Below, piece by piece: positions 16,689 through 27,356 of a stretch of DNA of 64,000 bases. The translations under genes and the position numbers were made by a program. The number at the start of each line of letters is the position of its first letter. Position 1 is the first letter of the stretch. The notes beneath the pieces are model-generated. The model was not told the DNA's origin. It saw nothing but the letters and a program-made list of their open reading frames with translations, and ran no database searches. This stretch comes from Trueperella abortisuis (GTDB taxonomy: Bacteria > Actinomycetota > Actinomycetes > Actinomycetales > Actinomycetaceae), in assembly GCF_030811095.1 (NCBI RefSeq), contig NZ_JAUSQL010000001.1, positions 1,302,001 to 1,366,000 on the forward strand, read 5' to 3'.

Positions 16689-16908
16689 AATATCGCCCGC
16701 TGACAGCTCGTAGCACTTGCAATATCTGCCGTTGGCGCATATCGCACAAATATGATTGGCACAACTGCCTCCCTCATTTGTTTTCCTCTAACATTAACAG
16801 CTGTACACTTATCCGATATATTGTATTCAACTGCAATTTCGTTTCCCTCTTCAACAGCTGCATTTACCTCGACCATAGTCGTTGCACAATCACCTTCTCC
16901 AGTTGCTA
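16685..16908 (-). pseudogene. 5'-truncated remnant of a small, possibly secreted protein
   Basis: An open frame beginning right where the sixA stop lies and ending in ATGA overlap with the 99-residue membrane protein. It reads like real protein, with GEGDCATTMVEVNAAVEEGN, then YNISDKCTAVNVRGKQ and two Cys about 25 residues apart that could pair. The DNA is clearly AT-richer than its neighbours. No start with a ribosome-binding site is seen; the only internal ATG (16876) would give 63 residues. I read it as the 3' end of a gene whose 5' part was replaced by sixA-side sequence. Confidence 0.4.
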
Positions 16909-17388
16909 CATCGGCGCCCGGATGAAGGCCTGTAGCGGGAGCGAACCCAGTACCAGCTGCGGCCAAGCGGTATCGACGCTGAAGACCGCGGCCGCAGACG
17001 TCGGGAAACCCGAAGCGAAGCCGGCCTGACCCTTTCCGTCCCACAGCTGGTAGGCGACCGCGGTCATGGTCGGTTCGTGCCCGAGCACCATGACCACGCG
17101 CTCGGTGGCGGCCGCGCGCAACAGCTCCACCACCTCGTCCCCGCCGGCCGAATACAGACCCGGCTCGACGATGCGTTCCCGAACGCGCAGGCCGCCGGAG
17201 GTCAACGCCTCCAGGGTCTGCAGGGTTCGGGTCGCATCGGACACGAAGAGCTGGTCGACCTCACCGACGACGCGACCGATCTCTCCCCCAACGAAGCCGG
17301 CCTGGCGCTTGCCGTGATCGCTGAGCGGACGGGCGTGATCCACGCCGGCATGTCTAGCCTTCGCGTGGCGCATCAGAATCAGAGTCAT
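16906..17388 (-). CDS. sixA: Histidine phosphatase family protein (SixA-like)
   Basis: A 160-residue branch-2-sized histidine phosphatase. The phosphate-accepting His is in LILMRHAKA (RHG variant RHA, residues 7-9), the second Arg in SDATRTLQT and the C-terminal catalytic His in VLGHEPTM, all in the order of SixA phosphohistidine phosphatases. Substrates in actinobacteria are uncertain. TAGGCT stands exactly 6 nt before the ATG and overlaps the ABC-F stop codon, so it may have its own leaderless promoter. An ordinary GAAGG is too close to the ATG to be a normal ribosome-binding site. Confidence 0.82.
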   Translation of the reverse strand: MTLILMRHAKARHAGVDHARPLSDHGKRQAGFVGGEIGRVVGEVDQLFVSDATRTLQTLEALTSGGLRVRERIVEPGLYSAGGDEVVELLRAAATERVVMVLGHEPTMTAVAYQLWDGKGQAGFASGFPTSAAAVFSVDTAWPQLVLGSLPLQAFIRAPM

Positions 17389-17397
17389 GCCTTCAGC

Positions 17398-19014
17398 CTA
17401 GGCCAGAGAGATCAGCTCGATGTAGTCTTCCGACCATAGGTCCTCGTCCCCGTCAGGCAGGAGCAGCACCCGGTCGGGCTCAAGGGCGCTGACAGCCCCC
17501 TCGTCGTGGGTGACGAGCACGACGGCGCCCTCATACTTGCGTAGCGCATCGAGGATCTTTTCCCGCGAGGCCGGGTCGAGGTTGTTCGTCGGCTCGTCGA
17601 GGAGAAGGACGTTCGCGCCGCTGGCCACGATCGTGGCTAGCGCCAGGCGGGTCTTCTCGCCGCCCGAGAGGACGCCGGCCGGCTTGTCGGCGTCGTCGCC
17701 GGAAAAGAGAAAGGAGCCGAGCACGCTGCGCACGTCGGTGTCCGTGAACTCGGTGGGCGCCGCGCGGCGCATGTTCTCATACACGCTCGCACCGGTGTCA
17801 ATGAACTCGTGCTCCTGGGCATAGTAGCCGAGCTTGAGGCCGTGGCCGTCGACAACCTCGCCGGTGTCGGGTTGCTCGACCCGAGCCAGCAGGCGTAGGA
17901 GCGTGGTCTTGCCGGCGCCGTTGAGGCCGAGGATAACGACGCGCGATCCGCGATCGATCGCCAGGTCCACACCCGCGAACACCTCAAGCGAACCGTAGGA
18001 CTTGCTCAGGCCTTCCCCGCGTAGCGGCGTCTTGCCGCACGGCGCCGGGGTCGGGAAGCGTAGGTTCGCCACCCTCTCCGCCGCGCGCTCGGCCTCCAGG
18101 CCCTCCAGCATCCGCTCGGCGCGCTTCTCCATGTTCTGCGCCGCCACGGCCTTCGTCGCTTTGTAACGCATCTTGTCGGCCTGGGCCATGAGCGCGGCGG
18201 CCTTCTTCTGCGCGTTTTGCCGTTCACGACGCCGGCGCTTCTCGTCCGTCTCGCGCTGGAGCACGTACTTGTTCCATCCCATGTTGTAGACGTCGAGCGT
18301 GGAGCGGTTGGCATCCAGGTACCACACCGTGTTGACGGTTTCTTCAAGGAGCTGGACATGGTGGGAGACGATGACGTAGCCCCCGCTGTAGGCCTTGAGC
18401 CAGTCACGCAGCCAGAGGATGGAGTCATGGTCGAGGTGGTTCGTCGGCTCATCGAGCAGGAGTGTCTCGGCGTCGGAGAACAGTACCCGGGCGAGTTCGA
18501 CGCGACGACGCTGACCTCCCGAGAGCGTCTCAAGCGGCTGGTCGAGCACGCGATCGGGTAGGCCGAGCGCGGCGGTGATGCGGGCGGCCTCGGAGTTGGC
18601 GGCCCATCCCCCGGCGGCGGTGAACTCGGCATCTAGGCGCACGTAGCGCTCCATCGCCTTGTGTTGCTTGGGCCCGGTAAGGGTGGACATCTCGCGTTCG
18701 GCACGGTTGATCCGCGCGAGCATCTTCTCAATTCCGCGCACCGAGAGGATCCGCTCGCGTGCGATCTGGGTGAGGTCACCTTCGCGGGTGTCCTGGGGCA
18801 GGTAGCCGACTGTGCCGCGCCGGTGGATCGAGCCGCCGCGTTCGACGACGTCCGAGGTGGCCTCTTCGCCCGCCAGCAGGCGCAGCAACGTCGTCTTTCC
18901 AGCGCCGTTGCGTCCCACCAACCCGATCCGTTTGCCCCGATCGACGGTGAGGGAAACTTCGTTTAAAAGGACGCGCTCGCCGATGCGCATGTGAAGGTCC
19001 TGTCCCTGAATCAT
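17398..19014 (-). CDS. ABC-F family ribosome-associated ATPase (Rv1473-like)
   Basis: A 538-residue cytosolic protein with two ABC NBDs and no membrane domain. NBD1: Walker A GRNGAGKTT, signature LSGGQRRR, LLLDEPTNHLDHDS. An interdomain linker rich in Arg/Lys (DEKRRRRERQNAQKKAAALM) follows, then NBD2: GLNGAGKTT, LSGGEKTR, LLLDEPTNNLDPAS. ABC-F proteins act in the ribosomal E site, as translation factors or antibiotic-protection proteins. From memory it aligns closely end to end with mycobacterial Rv1473. TAGACT sits exactly 6 nt before the ATG (leaderless pattern). Confidence 0.9.
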   Translation of the reverse strand: MIQGQDLHMRIGERVLLNEVSLTVDRGKRIGLVGRNGAGKTTLLRLLAGEEATSDVVERGGSIHRRGTVGYLPQDTREGDLTQIARERILSVRGIEKMLARINRAEREMSTLTGPKQHKAMERYVRLDAEFTAAGGWAANSEAARITAALGLPDRVLDQPLETLSGGQRRRVELARVLFSDAETLLLDEPTNHLDHDSILWLRDWLKAYSGGYVIVSHHVQLLEETVNTVWYLDANRSTLDVYNMGWNKYVLQRETDEKRRRRERQNAQKKAAALMAQADKMRYKATKAVAAQNMEKRAERMLEGLEAERAAERVANLRFPTPAPCGKTPLRGEGLSKSYGSLEVFAGVDLAIDRGSRVVILGLNGAGKTTLLRLLARVEQPDTGEVVDGHGLKLGYYAQEHEFIDTGASVYENMRRAAPTEFTDTDVRSVLGSFLFSGDDADKPAGVLSGGEKTRLALATIVASGANVLLLDEPTNNLDPASREKILDALRKYEGAVVLVTHDEGAVSALEPDRVLLLPDGDEDLWSEDYIELISLA

Positions 19015-19020
19015 TCCCCC

Positions 19021-19026
19021 AGTCTA
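19021..19026 (-). promoter_or_regulatory. -10 hexamer of a probable leaderless ABC-F promoter
   Basis: TAGACT on the minus strand, six bases (GGGGGA) from the ATG at 19014. The purine tract directly touching the ATG is too close to serve as a normal Shine-Dalgarno site. Confidence 0.45.
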
Positions 19027-19110
19027 ACGGGGTAAGGGAAGCAACCCCGACTCAGCATGTGTCGGAGGGACGTTATAGACTCGTGGTGATCGACACGAAA
19101 GGCGGCCGGT

Positions 19111-19992
19111 ATGACCTTCAATGACAACGCTCGGCTCAGCACGTCCGGGGTGAGCCGAGGCAGGCGCGGCGCCGCCGTTGGAGGCGGGATCGGCGGGTTT
19201 GGCCTGATGGGAGTCCTTCTCTACTTTCTCCTCACCGGCACCCTGCCCGACTTCGGCCAGTCCTACGAGGCGCCCGTCCAGCGGGCGGACACGGCGACCA
19301 GCCTCGAGCAACTGTGCCAGACGGGCGCGGACGCGAACCGGCACGTGGAGTGCCGCATGGTGGGAGGGAAGAACTCGATCGATGACTTTTGGGGGCGCCA
19401 GGCGCCGCAGGAGCTCGGGATCCGCTACCAGCCGGCCTCCCTCAACCTCTTCTCCGGACAGGTCTCCACCGCCTGTGGCATGGGCTCCGCGCAAACCGGG
19501 CCGTTTTACTGCCCCGGCGACCAGACGATCTACATTGACGTGTCGTTCTTCGATCAACTCGACCAGCTCGGCGCGGATAATGCCCCGCTCTCCCAGCTTT
19601 ACATCCTCGCCCACGAATACGGCCACCATATGCAGCTGCTGACCGGCGATCTCAACAGGGTCGACCACCGCTCCAGCGGCGAGAATTCCTCCATGGTTCG
19701 CTCGGAACTCCAGGCCGACTGTCTTGCCGGCGTGTGGATCCATAACGCCGCCGCCACCACGGATGCTAACGGCACGGCGTTCCTCCGCCAGCCCACGCAG
19801 GATGAGTTACGCTCCGCACTGAGCGCCGCCCAAGCCGTCGGCGACGACCGCATCTACGAACATGCCGGTCTGCAAGCAAACCCGGACAATTTCTCCCACG
19901 GCTCTGCCGACAAGCGCATGGAGTGGCTCACCCGCGGCATCAACGGAGGCACATATGACACGTGCGACACCTGGAGTGTCGCACGTCCCTGA
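19111..19992 (+). CDS. Neutral zinc metallopeptidase (YpfJ/Zn_peptidase_2 family)
   Basis: A 293-residue membrane-anchored protein. A basic N-terminus and one transmembrane helix (about 25-43, GGFGLMGVLLYFLLTG) precede an extracytoplasmic domain with the zinc motif HEYGHH at 168-173 and a downstream SELQADCLAGVW carrying the third ligand. Family substrates are unknown. Cys residues at about 69, 81, 122 and 134 could form disulfides outside the cell. It stands alone between convergent and divergent genes. An 11-bp hairpin (19960-19986) lies within its last codons. Confidence 0.88.
   Translation: MTFNDNARLSTSGVSRGRRGAAVGGGIGGFGLMGVLLYFLLTGTLPDFGQSYEAPVQRADTATSLEQLCQTGADANRHVECRMVGGKNSIDDFWGRQAPQELGIRYQPASLNLFSGQVSTACGMGSAQTGPFYCPGDQTIYIDVSFFDQLDQLGADNAPLSQLYILAHEYGHHMQLLTGDLNRVDHRSSGENSSMVRSELQADCLAGVWIHNAAATTDANGTAFLRQPTQDELRSALSAAQAVGDDRIYEHAGLQANPDNFSHGSADKRMEWLTRGINGGTYDTCDTWSVARP
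19960..19986. terminator. Hairpin across the 3' end of the metallopeptidase gene
   Basis: Perfect 11-bp stem (ACGTGCGACAC/GTGTCGCACGT) with a 5-nt loop ending just before the stop codon, between two convergent transcription units. No T-run follows on either strand, so termination activity is uncertain. Confidence 0.35.
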
Positions 19993-20028
19993 GTCCGACG
20001 CCGCCCTCACCGAGCGAGGACCAGCGTC

Positions 20029-20349
20029 TTAGACGTTGAAGCCGAGGGCGCGAAGCTGGTCGCGTCCGTCGTCGGTGATGCGCTCCGGCCCCCACGGCGG
20101 AAGCCAGACCCAGTTGATTCGCAGGTCGTCGACGAGTCCGGCGACCGCCTGGCGCGCCTGCTCCTCGATGACGTCCGTCAACGGGCACGCTGCCGACGTC
20201 AGAGTCATGTCCGCAATCGCGCAGTTGCCTTCAAGCGTGATGCCATACAGCAGGCCCAGGTCGACAATGTTGACGCCCAGTTCGGGGTCGATCACGTCGC
20301 GCAGAGCCTCCTCGATGTCCGCGGTGCTCGGTGGAGTAACGTCACTCAT
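20029..20349 (-). CDS. sufT: Fe-S assembly protein SufT (MIP18/DUF59 family)
   Basis: A 106-residue MIP18-family protein: ALRDVIDPELGVNIVDLGL at the N-terminal side and the conserved TLTSAACPL with the functional Cys near the middle, then the family's VWLPPWGPERIT end. SufT helps mature Fe-S proteins. Last gene of the suf operon, 32 nt after sufU. The second ATG (20349) is preferred because AAGGAG lies 6 nt before it; the ATG at 20355 touches that site. Confidence 0.92.
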   Translation of the reverse strand: MSDVTPPSTADIEEALRDVIDPELGVNIVDLGLLYGITLEGNCAIADMTLTSAACPLTDVIEEQARQAVAGLVDDLRINWVWLPPWGPERITDDGRDQLRALGFNV

Positions 20350-20381
20350 TGCCATCTCCTTATCTCCGGTTATCTCCAGCC

Positions 20382-20822
20382 CTATTCGAGGGCCTGATCG
20401 GTAGCGTCACGCAGGGCCATCCAGCCCAGTAGCGCGCACTTGATTCGCATGGGGAACTTCGACACGCCCTGGAAGGCAGAGGCGTCTTCCAGAAGGTCCG
20501 CGTCCTCATCCGAGATCGCCGCGCCTTGGCCGTCCATCATGTGGCGGAACGTGCGGTAGAGCTGGTCGAACTCCTCGACCGTCTTACCCTCCACGAGCTC
20601 CGACATGATGGAGATCGAGGCCTGAGAGATCGAGCAGCCGTGCCCATCCCACGCTAAGGCGATTTTGCCGTCATCGATGCTGACCTGCATCGTAACTTGA
20701 TCGCCGCACGTCGGGTTAACCTGGAAGGACTCCCCCGCAGGCTCATCGAGCACCCCCGCACCGTGACGCTCGCGCGCGGCGTCGAGGATGATCTCCTGGT
20801 ACATCTGTTCGAGTTCGTTCAT
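20382..20822 (-). CDS. sufU: Sulfur-transfer protein SufU
   Basis: A 146-residue SufU (IscU-like fold with the SufU insertion). It takes persulfide sulfur from SufS through a zinc-bound Cys. Ligand residues are visible: Cys in NPTCGDQ with its Asp, Cys in DGHGCSISQAS and Cys in RIKCALLGW. It lies 4 nt after the sufS stop in the suf operon, so the pair is made together. Confidence 0.95.
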   Translation of the reverse strand: MNELEQMYQEIILDAARERHGAGVLDEPAGESFQVNPTCGDQVTMQVSIDDGKIALAWDGHGCSISQASISIMSELVEGKTVEEFDQLYRTFRHMMDGQGAAISDEDADLLEDASAFQGVSKFPMRIKCALLGWMALRDATDQALE

Positions 20823-20826
20823 CGCC

Positions 20827-22889
<2,063 letters not shown>

Positions 22890-22922
22890 GAGTTTTCTTC
22901 TTTTCTCTTTGAGGATCAATAG

Positions 22923-23231
22923 TTACAGCGTGAGGAGGACGCTTTCGCCGTCCACCCGCACCGGGTAGGTCTGGATCGGCTCGGTGGCCGGTGGGGAGAG
23001 CGGCTCGCCAGTTTCCACACTGAAGGCCGCGCCGTGACGAGTGCATTCGATTTCGTCATCGAAGACCTCGCCCAATGAGAGCTTGAATCGTCCGTGCGAG
23101 CACTGATTGTCCATGGCAAACCAGCGTCCGGCCTCGGTGTGGATCACCGCGATGTCCCTGCCATCCACGGTGAATCCCTCCACGGTTCCGGGATCGACGT
23201 CCGACACGGTACAGATCTGCACGTCGCTCAT
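22923..23231 (-). CDS. Rieske-type [2Fe-2S] ferredoxin in the suf operon
   Basis: A 102-residue soluble Rieske protein resembling the ferredoxin subunit of non-heme dioxygenases. Cluster ligands are in CSH (NQCSHGRFKLS) and CxxH (ECTRHGAAF), about 18 residues apart as usual. There is no membrane anchor. Its start overlaps sufD by 4 nt. A small Rieske between sufD and sufC is a repeated feature of actinobacterial suf operons; a role supplying electrons to assembly is plausible but unproven. Confidence 0.9.
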   Translation of the reverse strand: MSDVQICTVSDVDPGTVEGFTVDGRDIAVIHTEAGRWFAMDNQCSHGRFKLSLGEVFDDEIECTRHGAAFSVETGEPLSPPATEPIQTYPVRVDGESVLLTL

Positions 23232-24361
23232 TCGGAAAGCTCCAACACGATGTCAAGCTCCTTCTCGATGGACTCCATGAGCTTGCTCTGAACCGACTCG
23301 ACGCCGATCTGGTTGATCAACTCGGCGAAGAAGCCGCGCACCACGAGTCGTCGCGCCTGATCCTCCGGGATGCCACGCGAACGCAGGTAGAACAGCTGCT
23401 CGTCATCGAATCGGCCGGTGGCTGACGCATGGCCGGCGCCCTCGATCTCGCCCGTCTCGATCTCCAAGTTCGGCACCGAGTCGGCCCGCGCGCCCTCGGT
23501 CAGGACAAGGTTGCGGTTGAGTTCGTAGGTGTCCGTGCCCTCGGCGTTCGGCTGGATGAGCACGTCGCCGATCCACACCGAGTGGGCGTCCTCCCCTTGA
23601 AGCGCGCCCTTGTAGGTGGCGTTCGAGGTGCAGTTGGCCTGATTGTGGTCGACAAGCAGGCGATTCTCGATGTGCTGGCCCTCGTCGACGAAGTAAGCGC
23701 CCAGCAGGTTGAGCTCGCCGTTCTCGCCGCCGAAGTCCACCGACGTCGTCGTGCGCACGACGTCGCCGCCGAGGGATACCACGATGTGCTTGAGGTTGGC
23801 GTCGCGCGCCACGTGAGCGCGGTTGGAGGAGATGTGGACGGCGTCGTCGTCCCAGTCCTGGATCGTGACGAAGGTCAGGTGTGCGCCGCTCTCGACGTTG
23901 ATCTCGATCCCCTCGGCCAGCCGCGCCGAACCGAAGTGGTTGATGACCACGGTCGCCTCGGAGAAGGGCTGGGCGTCGATGAGGAGGTGAAGGGCGGCAA
24001 CGTCCTTCGAACCGGAGCCGTCGATAGTCACGACGACCTCGCGCTCCAGCTTCGTGTCCTTCGGCAAGGTCAGGACGTAGACCTCCCTCGCACTATTCCA
24101 CGCCAGGGCAGCCACGCGGTCCTCGGGCGCCATGAGGCGGCCGATTCGGGTATCCTCGCGCGAAACTCTCTCGAGGAGGGAGGGCTCGGAAGCGCTGATC
24201 GCCGGCACCTCGCCGGAGACCTCGTCAGCGAAGAAGTCCTCCATGCGTTCGAGCGGCGTAAAGCGCCACTCCTCCTCGGTGCCCTGCGGGACCGGGAAGT
24301 CCCCTAGGTTAAAGGAGAGCAAACGCTCAGCTCGAGACGCTGCGGGTTGAATGGTAGTCAT
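23228..24361 (-). CDS. sufD: Fe-S cluster assembly scaffold SufD
   Basis: A 377-residue SufD with the family beta-helix core and C-terminal GAGHASATGRFDDEQLFYLR and SRGIPEDQARRLVVRGFF, which contact SufC. It forms the SufBC2D complex with the adjacent products. The ATG shares one base with the sufB stop; its TGA overlaps the Rieske ATG (ATGA). Low-complexity N-terminal lead is typical. Confidence 0.93.
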   Translation of the reverse strand: MTTIQPAASRAERLLSFNLGDFPVPQGTEEEWRFTPLERMEDFFADEVSGEVPAISASEPSLLERVSREDTRIGRLMAPEDRVAALAWNSAREVYVLTLPKDTKLEREVVVTIDGSGSKDVAALHLLIDAQPFSEATVVINHFGSARLAEGIEINVESGAHLTFVTIQDWDDDAVHISSNRAHVARDANLKHIVVSLGGDVVRTTTSVDFGGENGELNLLGAYFVDEGQHIENRLLVDHNQANCTSNATYKGALQGEDAHSVWIGDVLIQPNAEGTDTYELNRNLVLTEGARADSVPNLEIETGEIEGAGHASATGRFDDEQLFYLRSRGIPEDQARRLVVRGFFAELINQIGVESVQSKLMESIEKELDIVLELSE

Positions 24362-25800
24362 CAGCCAACGGATCCTTCCATCTGAAGAGCAATAAGGCGG
24401 TTAAGTTCGAGCGCGTATTCCATCGGGAGCTCACGGGCAATCGGCTCGACGAAGCCGCGCACAATCATCGCCATGGCTTCCGTCTCCTCGATTCCGCGGC
24501 TCATGAGGTAGAACAGCTGATCGGCCGACACCTTTGAGACGGTCGCCTCGTGGCCCATCTCGACGTCGTCAGTGCGCACATCCACATAGGGGTAGGTGTC
24601 CGAGCGCGAGATCTGGTCAACCAGCAACGCGTCACACAGCACGTTCGACTTCGAGTGGCGCGCGTTTTCGTTGACCTGAACCAGGCCACGGTACGAGGAG
24701 CGGCCGCCGCCGCGCGAAACGGACTTGGAAACGATCGAACTGTGCGTGTTCGGCGCATTGTGGACCATCTTCGAACCCGTGTCCTGATGCTGGCCCTCGC
24801 CGGCAAAGGCGATCGAGAGGGTCTCACCGCGCGCCTGCTCACCCATGAGGTAGACGGCCGGGTACTTCATCGTCACCTTCGAGCCGATATTGCCATCGAT
24901 CCACTCCATGGTGCCGCCCTGCTCGACCATCGCACGCTTCGTGACGAGGTTGTAGACGTTGTTTGACCAGTTCTGAATGGTCGTGTAACGCACCCGGGCG
25001 TCCTTCTTGACGAAGATCTCCACGACTGCGGAGTGCAGTGAGTCCGACTTATAGATCGGGGCAGTACAACCCTCCACGTAGTGGACCGAGGAGCCTTCGT
25101 CGGCGATGATGAGCGTGCGCTCGAACTGGCCCATGTTCTCCGTGTTGATGCGGAAGTAGGCCTGGAGCGGAATCTCCACGTGGACGCCCTTGGGGACGTA
25201 AACGAAGGAACCACCCGACCACACCGCGGTGTTCAGAGAGGCAAACTTGTTGTCGCCCAGCGGGATCGCTGTGCCGAAGTACTCCTCGAAGATCTCCGGG
25301 TAGTCCTTCAGGCCCGTGTCCGTGTCAAGGAAGATGACGCCCTGCTGTTCGAGGTCCTCGCGGATCTTGTGGTAGACCACCTCGGATTCGTACTGTGCGG
25401 CGACGCCGGCCACCAGGCGCTGCTTCTCGGCCTCCGGGATGCCCAGGCGGTCGTAGGTGCGCTTGATGTCCTGCGGAAGGTCGTCCCACGTGGTGGCGGT
25501 CTTTTCCGTGGAGCGCACGAAGTACTTGATCTGGTCGAAATCGATGCCGCTCAGGTCGGCGCCCCAGGTGGGCATGGGGCGCCGCTGGAACATCTTCAGC
25601 GCGCGCAGACGCTTGTTCAGCATCCATTCCGGCTCGTTCTTCAGCGCGGAAATATTGCGCACGACGTCCTCATTCAGGCCGCGTTGAGCGGACTCAGCGG
25701 CCGGATCCTCGTCATGCCACCCGTACTGGTAATTGCCGATGGAGGCAATCGTTTCTTCCTGGGTCAAACCCTCGTTTGTACCCGGTGCGGTTTGGGTCAT
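24361..25800 (-). CDS. sufB: Fe-S cluster assembly scaffold SufB
   Basis: A 479-residue SufB, the scaffold on which the cluster is built. It carries [11 protein letters not shown] with the conserved Cys, [19 protein letters not shown] and a C-terminal [18 protein letters not shown]. The ATG at 25800 is chosen from GGAAGGAAA before it and one-base overlap with the sufR stop (TGATG); the frame continues 68 codons upstream within sufR. No intein is present, unlike some mycobacterial SufB proteins. Confidence 0.96.
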   Translation of the reverse strand: MTQTAPGTNEGLTQEETIASIGNYQYGWHDEDPAAESAQRGLNEDVVRNISALKNEPEWMLNKRLRALKMFQRRPMPTWGADLSGIDFDQIKYFVRSTEKTATTWDDLPQDIKRTYDRLGIPEAEKQRLVAGVAAQYESEVVYHKIREDLEQQGVIFLDTDTGLKDYPEIFEEYFGTAIPLGDNKFASLNTAVWSGGSFVYVPKGVHVEIPLQAYFRINTENMGQFERTLIIADEGSSVHYVEGCTAPIYKSDSLHSAVVEIFVKKDARVRYTTIQNWSNNVYNLVTKRAMVEQGGTMEWIDGNIGSKVTMKYPAVYLMGEQARGETLSIAFAGEGQHQDTGSKMVHNAPNTHSSIVSKSVSRGGGRSSYRGLVQVNENARHSKSNVLCDALLVDQISRSDTYPYVDVRTDDVEMGHEATVSKVSADQLFYLMSRGIEETEAMAMIVRGFVEPIARELPMEYALELNRLIALQMEGSVG

Positions 25801-26537
25801 CAGTTTCCTTCCGAGACGCCGCCAAGTGGCGGTGTTGTTGTTGCGCGCTCCTCGGAGCGCGCCGTTCGCGAACGAGTTCGCAAATTCTTGGGTAGCCCGA
25901 GCGGGATGTTCGTGGTGCACACGTGCCCGCCGGAGGCGATGGTGGACAGCCGTTGAATCGGCACGCCCAGTAGCCGGGCGAAGGCCTCCGTCTCCGCCTC
26001 GCACAGAAGCGGATAATCCTCCGCGCTTTCGTGGATCGGACAGTGCCCCTGGCAGATCTGGATCGCCAGCGCGTTCGGTCCGCCCCGGCGAAGGGTAGCG
26101 ACATAGCCGTCTCTATTGAGGGCGTCCGTGAGCGCTGCTGCGCGGGCAGCCGGTCCGGTGCCGGCGGCGTCGAGGATCGTCCCGTAACGTTTCATCAACG
26201 ACTCGGCGCGCGCCTGGATGAAGGCCTCCAGGCCTTCATCGCCCATGGCGTTGCGGACGAATTCGAGTGCGTTACCCGCCAGATCGGAGTATCCCTGGCC
26301 GAGCTGGCTCTGGCCTTCCGCTGTGGCAACGTACTTGCGCGACGGGCGCCCGCGCCGGGTGTGCGTGCGTACCGGGGCGTCGTATTCCTCGATGAACTGA
26401 TCGTCGACGAGCACCCCGATGTGACGGCGGACCGCGGCCGGGGTGAGCACCAGGATCTTGGCGAGTTCGCCGGCGGTGATTGGGCCACGTTCGACGATCA
26501 GACGCAGAATCTGCCCGTATGTTCCTTGGTCATTCAC
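25800..26537 (-). CDS. sufR: Fe-S-sensing transcriptional repressor SufR
   Basis: A 245-residue ArsR/DeoR-like winged-helix regulator leading the suf operon. HTH near residues 18-50 ([18 protein letters not shown]), and a C-terminal Fe-S motif: CQGHC, a third Cys in YPLLCEAE and a fourth in GGHVCTTN, the arrangement of SufR. In cyanobacteria and mycobacteria apo-SufR releases the operon when clusters are short. The GTG start has AGGAGG 8 nt upstream. The 174 bp upstream (to the NUDIX stop) must hold the promoter, with an AT-rich patch near 26560-26595, but I could not fix an operator. Confidence 0.93.
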   Translation of the reverse strand: MNDQGTYGQILRLIVERGPITAGELAKILVLTPAAVRRHIGVLVDDQFIEEYDAPVRTHTRRGRPSRKYVATAEGQSQLGQGYSDLAGNALEFVRNAMGDEGLEAFIQARAESLMKRYGTILDAAGTGPAARAAALTDALNRDGYVATLRRGGPNALAIQICQGHCPIHESAEDYPLLCEAETEAFARLLGVPIQRLSTIASGGHVCTTNIPLGLPKNLRTRSRTARSEERATTTPPLGGVSEGN

Positions 26538-26711
26538 TCACTTCACCTCCTTGCGCCATTAAGAAACATGATCGTTGCTTTAATCTGAAATCGCAAGTCG
26601 AGGCGCACGCCGTGGCCTCGCACATACCCGTTCCATGAGGCTGGCGGTAGCTCGCAAACCGCCTGATCCTTGCCCTTGGCGCGGGAGCGCGGCTTTGCGG
26701 CAGGGACGTCC

Positions 26712-27347
26712 TTAGCTCGTCAGCGGGAGGCGAACCTCATCCTCCGCGCGCAGACCGCGGTGGAGGGCCACATTCGCGGCGAGTACACCGGCCACGAGAC
26801 TCGGGCTGCTCAGCTCCTGGGCGAAGATTGCCTCAGTAACCTCGTGAAGTCCAAACCACTCCACAACGATCTCGGCCTCTTCCTCCATTCGCGTAAACGA
26901 CGACGGGCAATGGGTGAGATCGAAGGCAAGAAAGACCCCTAGGTCCTCGTCCGACACGCCTGGCGAGGTGACGAAGTTGATCATCCGATACCAGCGGGCT
27001 GCGACGTAGTCCGTCTCCTCCTGCAGCTCACGTGCGGCGGCCGCCACTTCGGCCTCCCCCTCGGCATCGCACAGACCAGCGGGAATCTCCCACATGATGC
27101 GCCGTGGCGCGTGGCGATACTGGCGAATCAGAAGCACGTCCCAGTCCTCACCCGGTGCCTCGGAGGGGCGTAGCGCGACGATGGCGACGGCGTCGTCATG
27201 CTTCATCCACTGCCGGCGCGCTCGGTCCCCGGCCGCAAACTCGATCTCGTCATCGAAAATGGTGAAGATCGGACCGCGGAAACGCTCGAGGCGATCGGTT
27301 AGACGGACGTGGTCGGGGGCAGGGGTATCGCGCAGTTCAGGTCTCAC
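26712..27347 (-). CDS. NUDIX hydrolase (ADP-ribose pyrophosphatase type)
   Basis: A 211-residue ADPRase-like NUDIX enzyme, homologous in position to mycobacterial Rv1700. The N-terminal strand lead (RLERFRGPIFTIFDDEIEF) is typical of dimeric ADP-ribose pyrophosphatases. The Nudix box runs from GLCDAEGE through AARELQEETDY, with metal-binding Glu in REL-QEE. The GTG start has TAGGCT exactly 6 nt upstream and GGAGGC directly abutting, again the leaderless arrangement; it is also 9 nt after the murJ stop, so both coupled and independent expression are possible. Confidence 0.88.
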   Translation of the reverse strand: MRPELRDTPAPDHVRLTDRLERFRGPIFTIFDDEIEFAAGDRARRQWMKHDDAVAIVALRPSEAPGEDWDVLLIRQYRHAPRRIMWEIPAGLCDAEGEAEVAAAARELQEETDYVAARWYRMINFVTSPGVSDEDLGVFLAFDLTHCPSSFTRMEEEAEIVVEWFGLHEVTEAIFAQELSSPSLVAGVLAANVALHRGLRAEDEVRLPLTS

Positions 27348-27356
27348 GCCTCCAGC

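Noticed and set aside
25801..26004. 68-codon N-terminal extension of sufB
   Set aside because: It lies within sufR in another frame; the ATG at 25800 has a good ribosome-binding site and TGATG coupling.
26640..26665. Small inverted repeat GGCGGT/ACCGCC after the NUDIX gene
   Set aside because: Only 6 bp with a 9-nt loop and no T-run; too weak to call a terminator.
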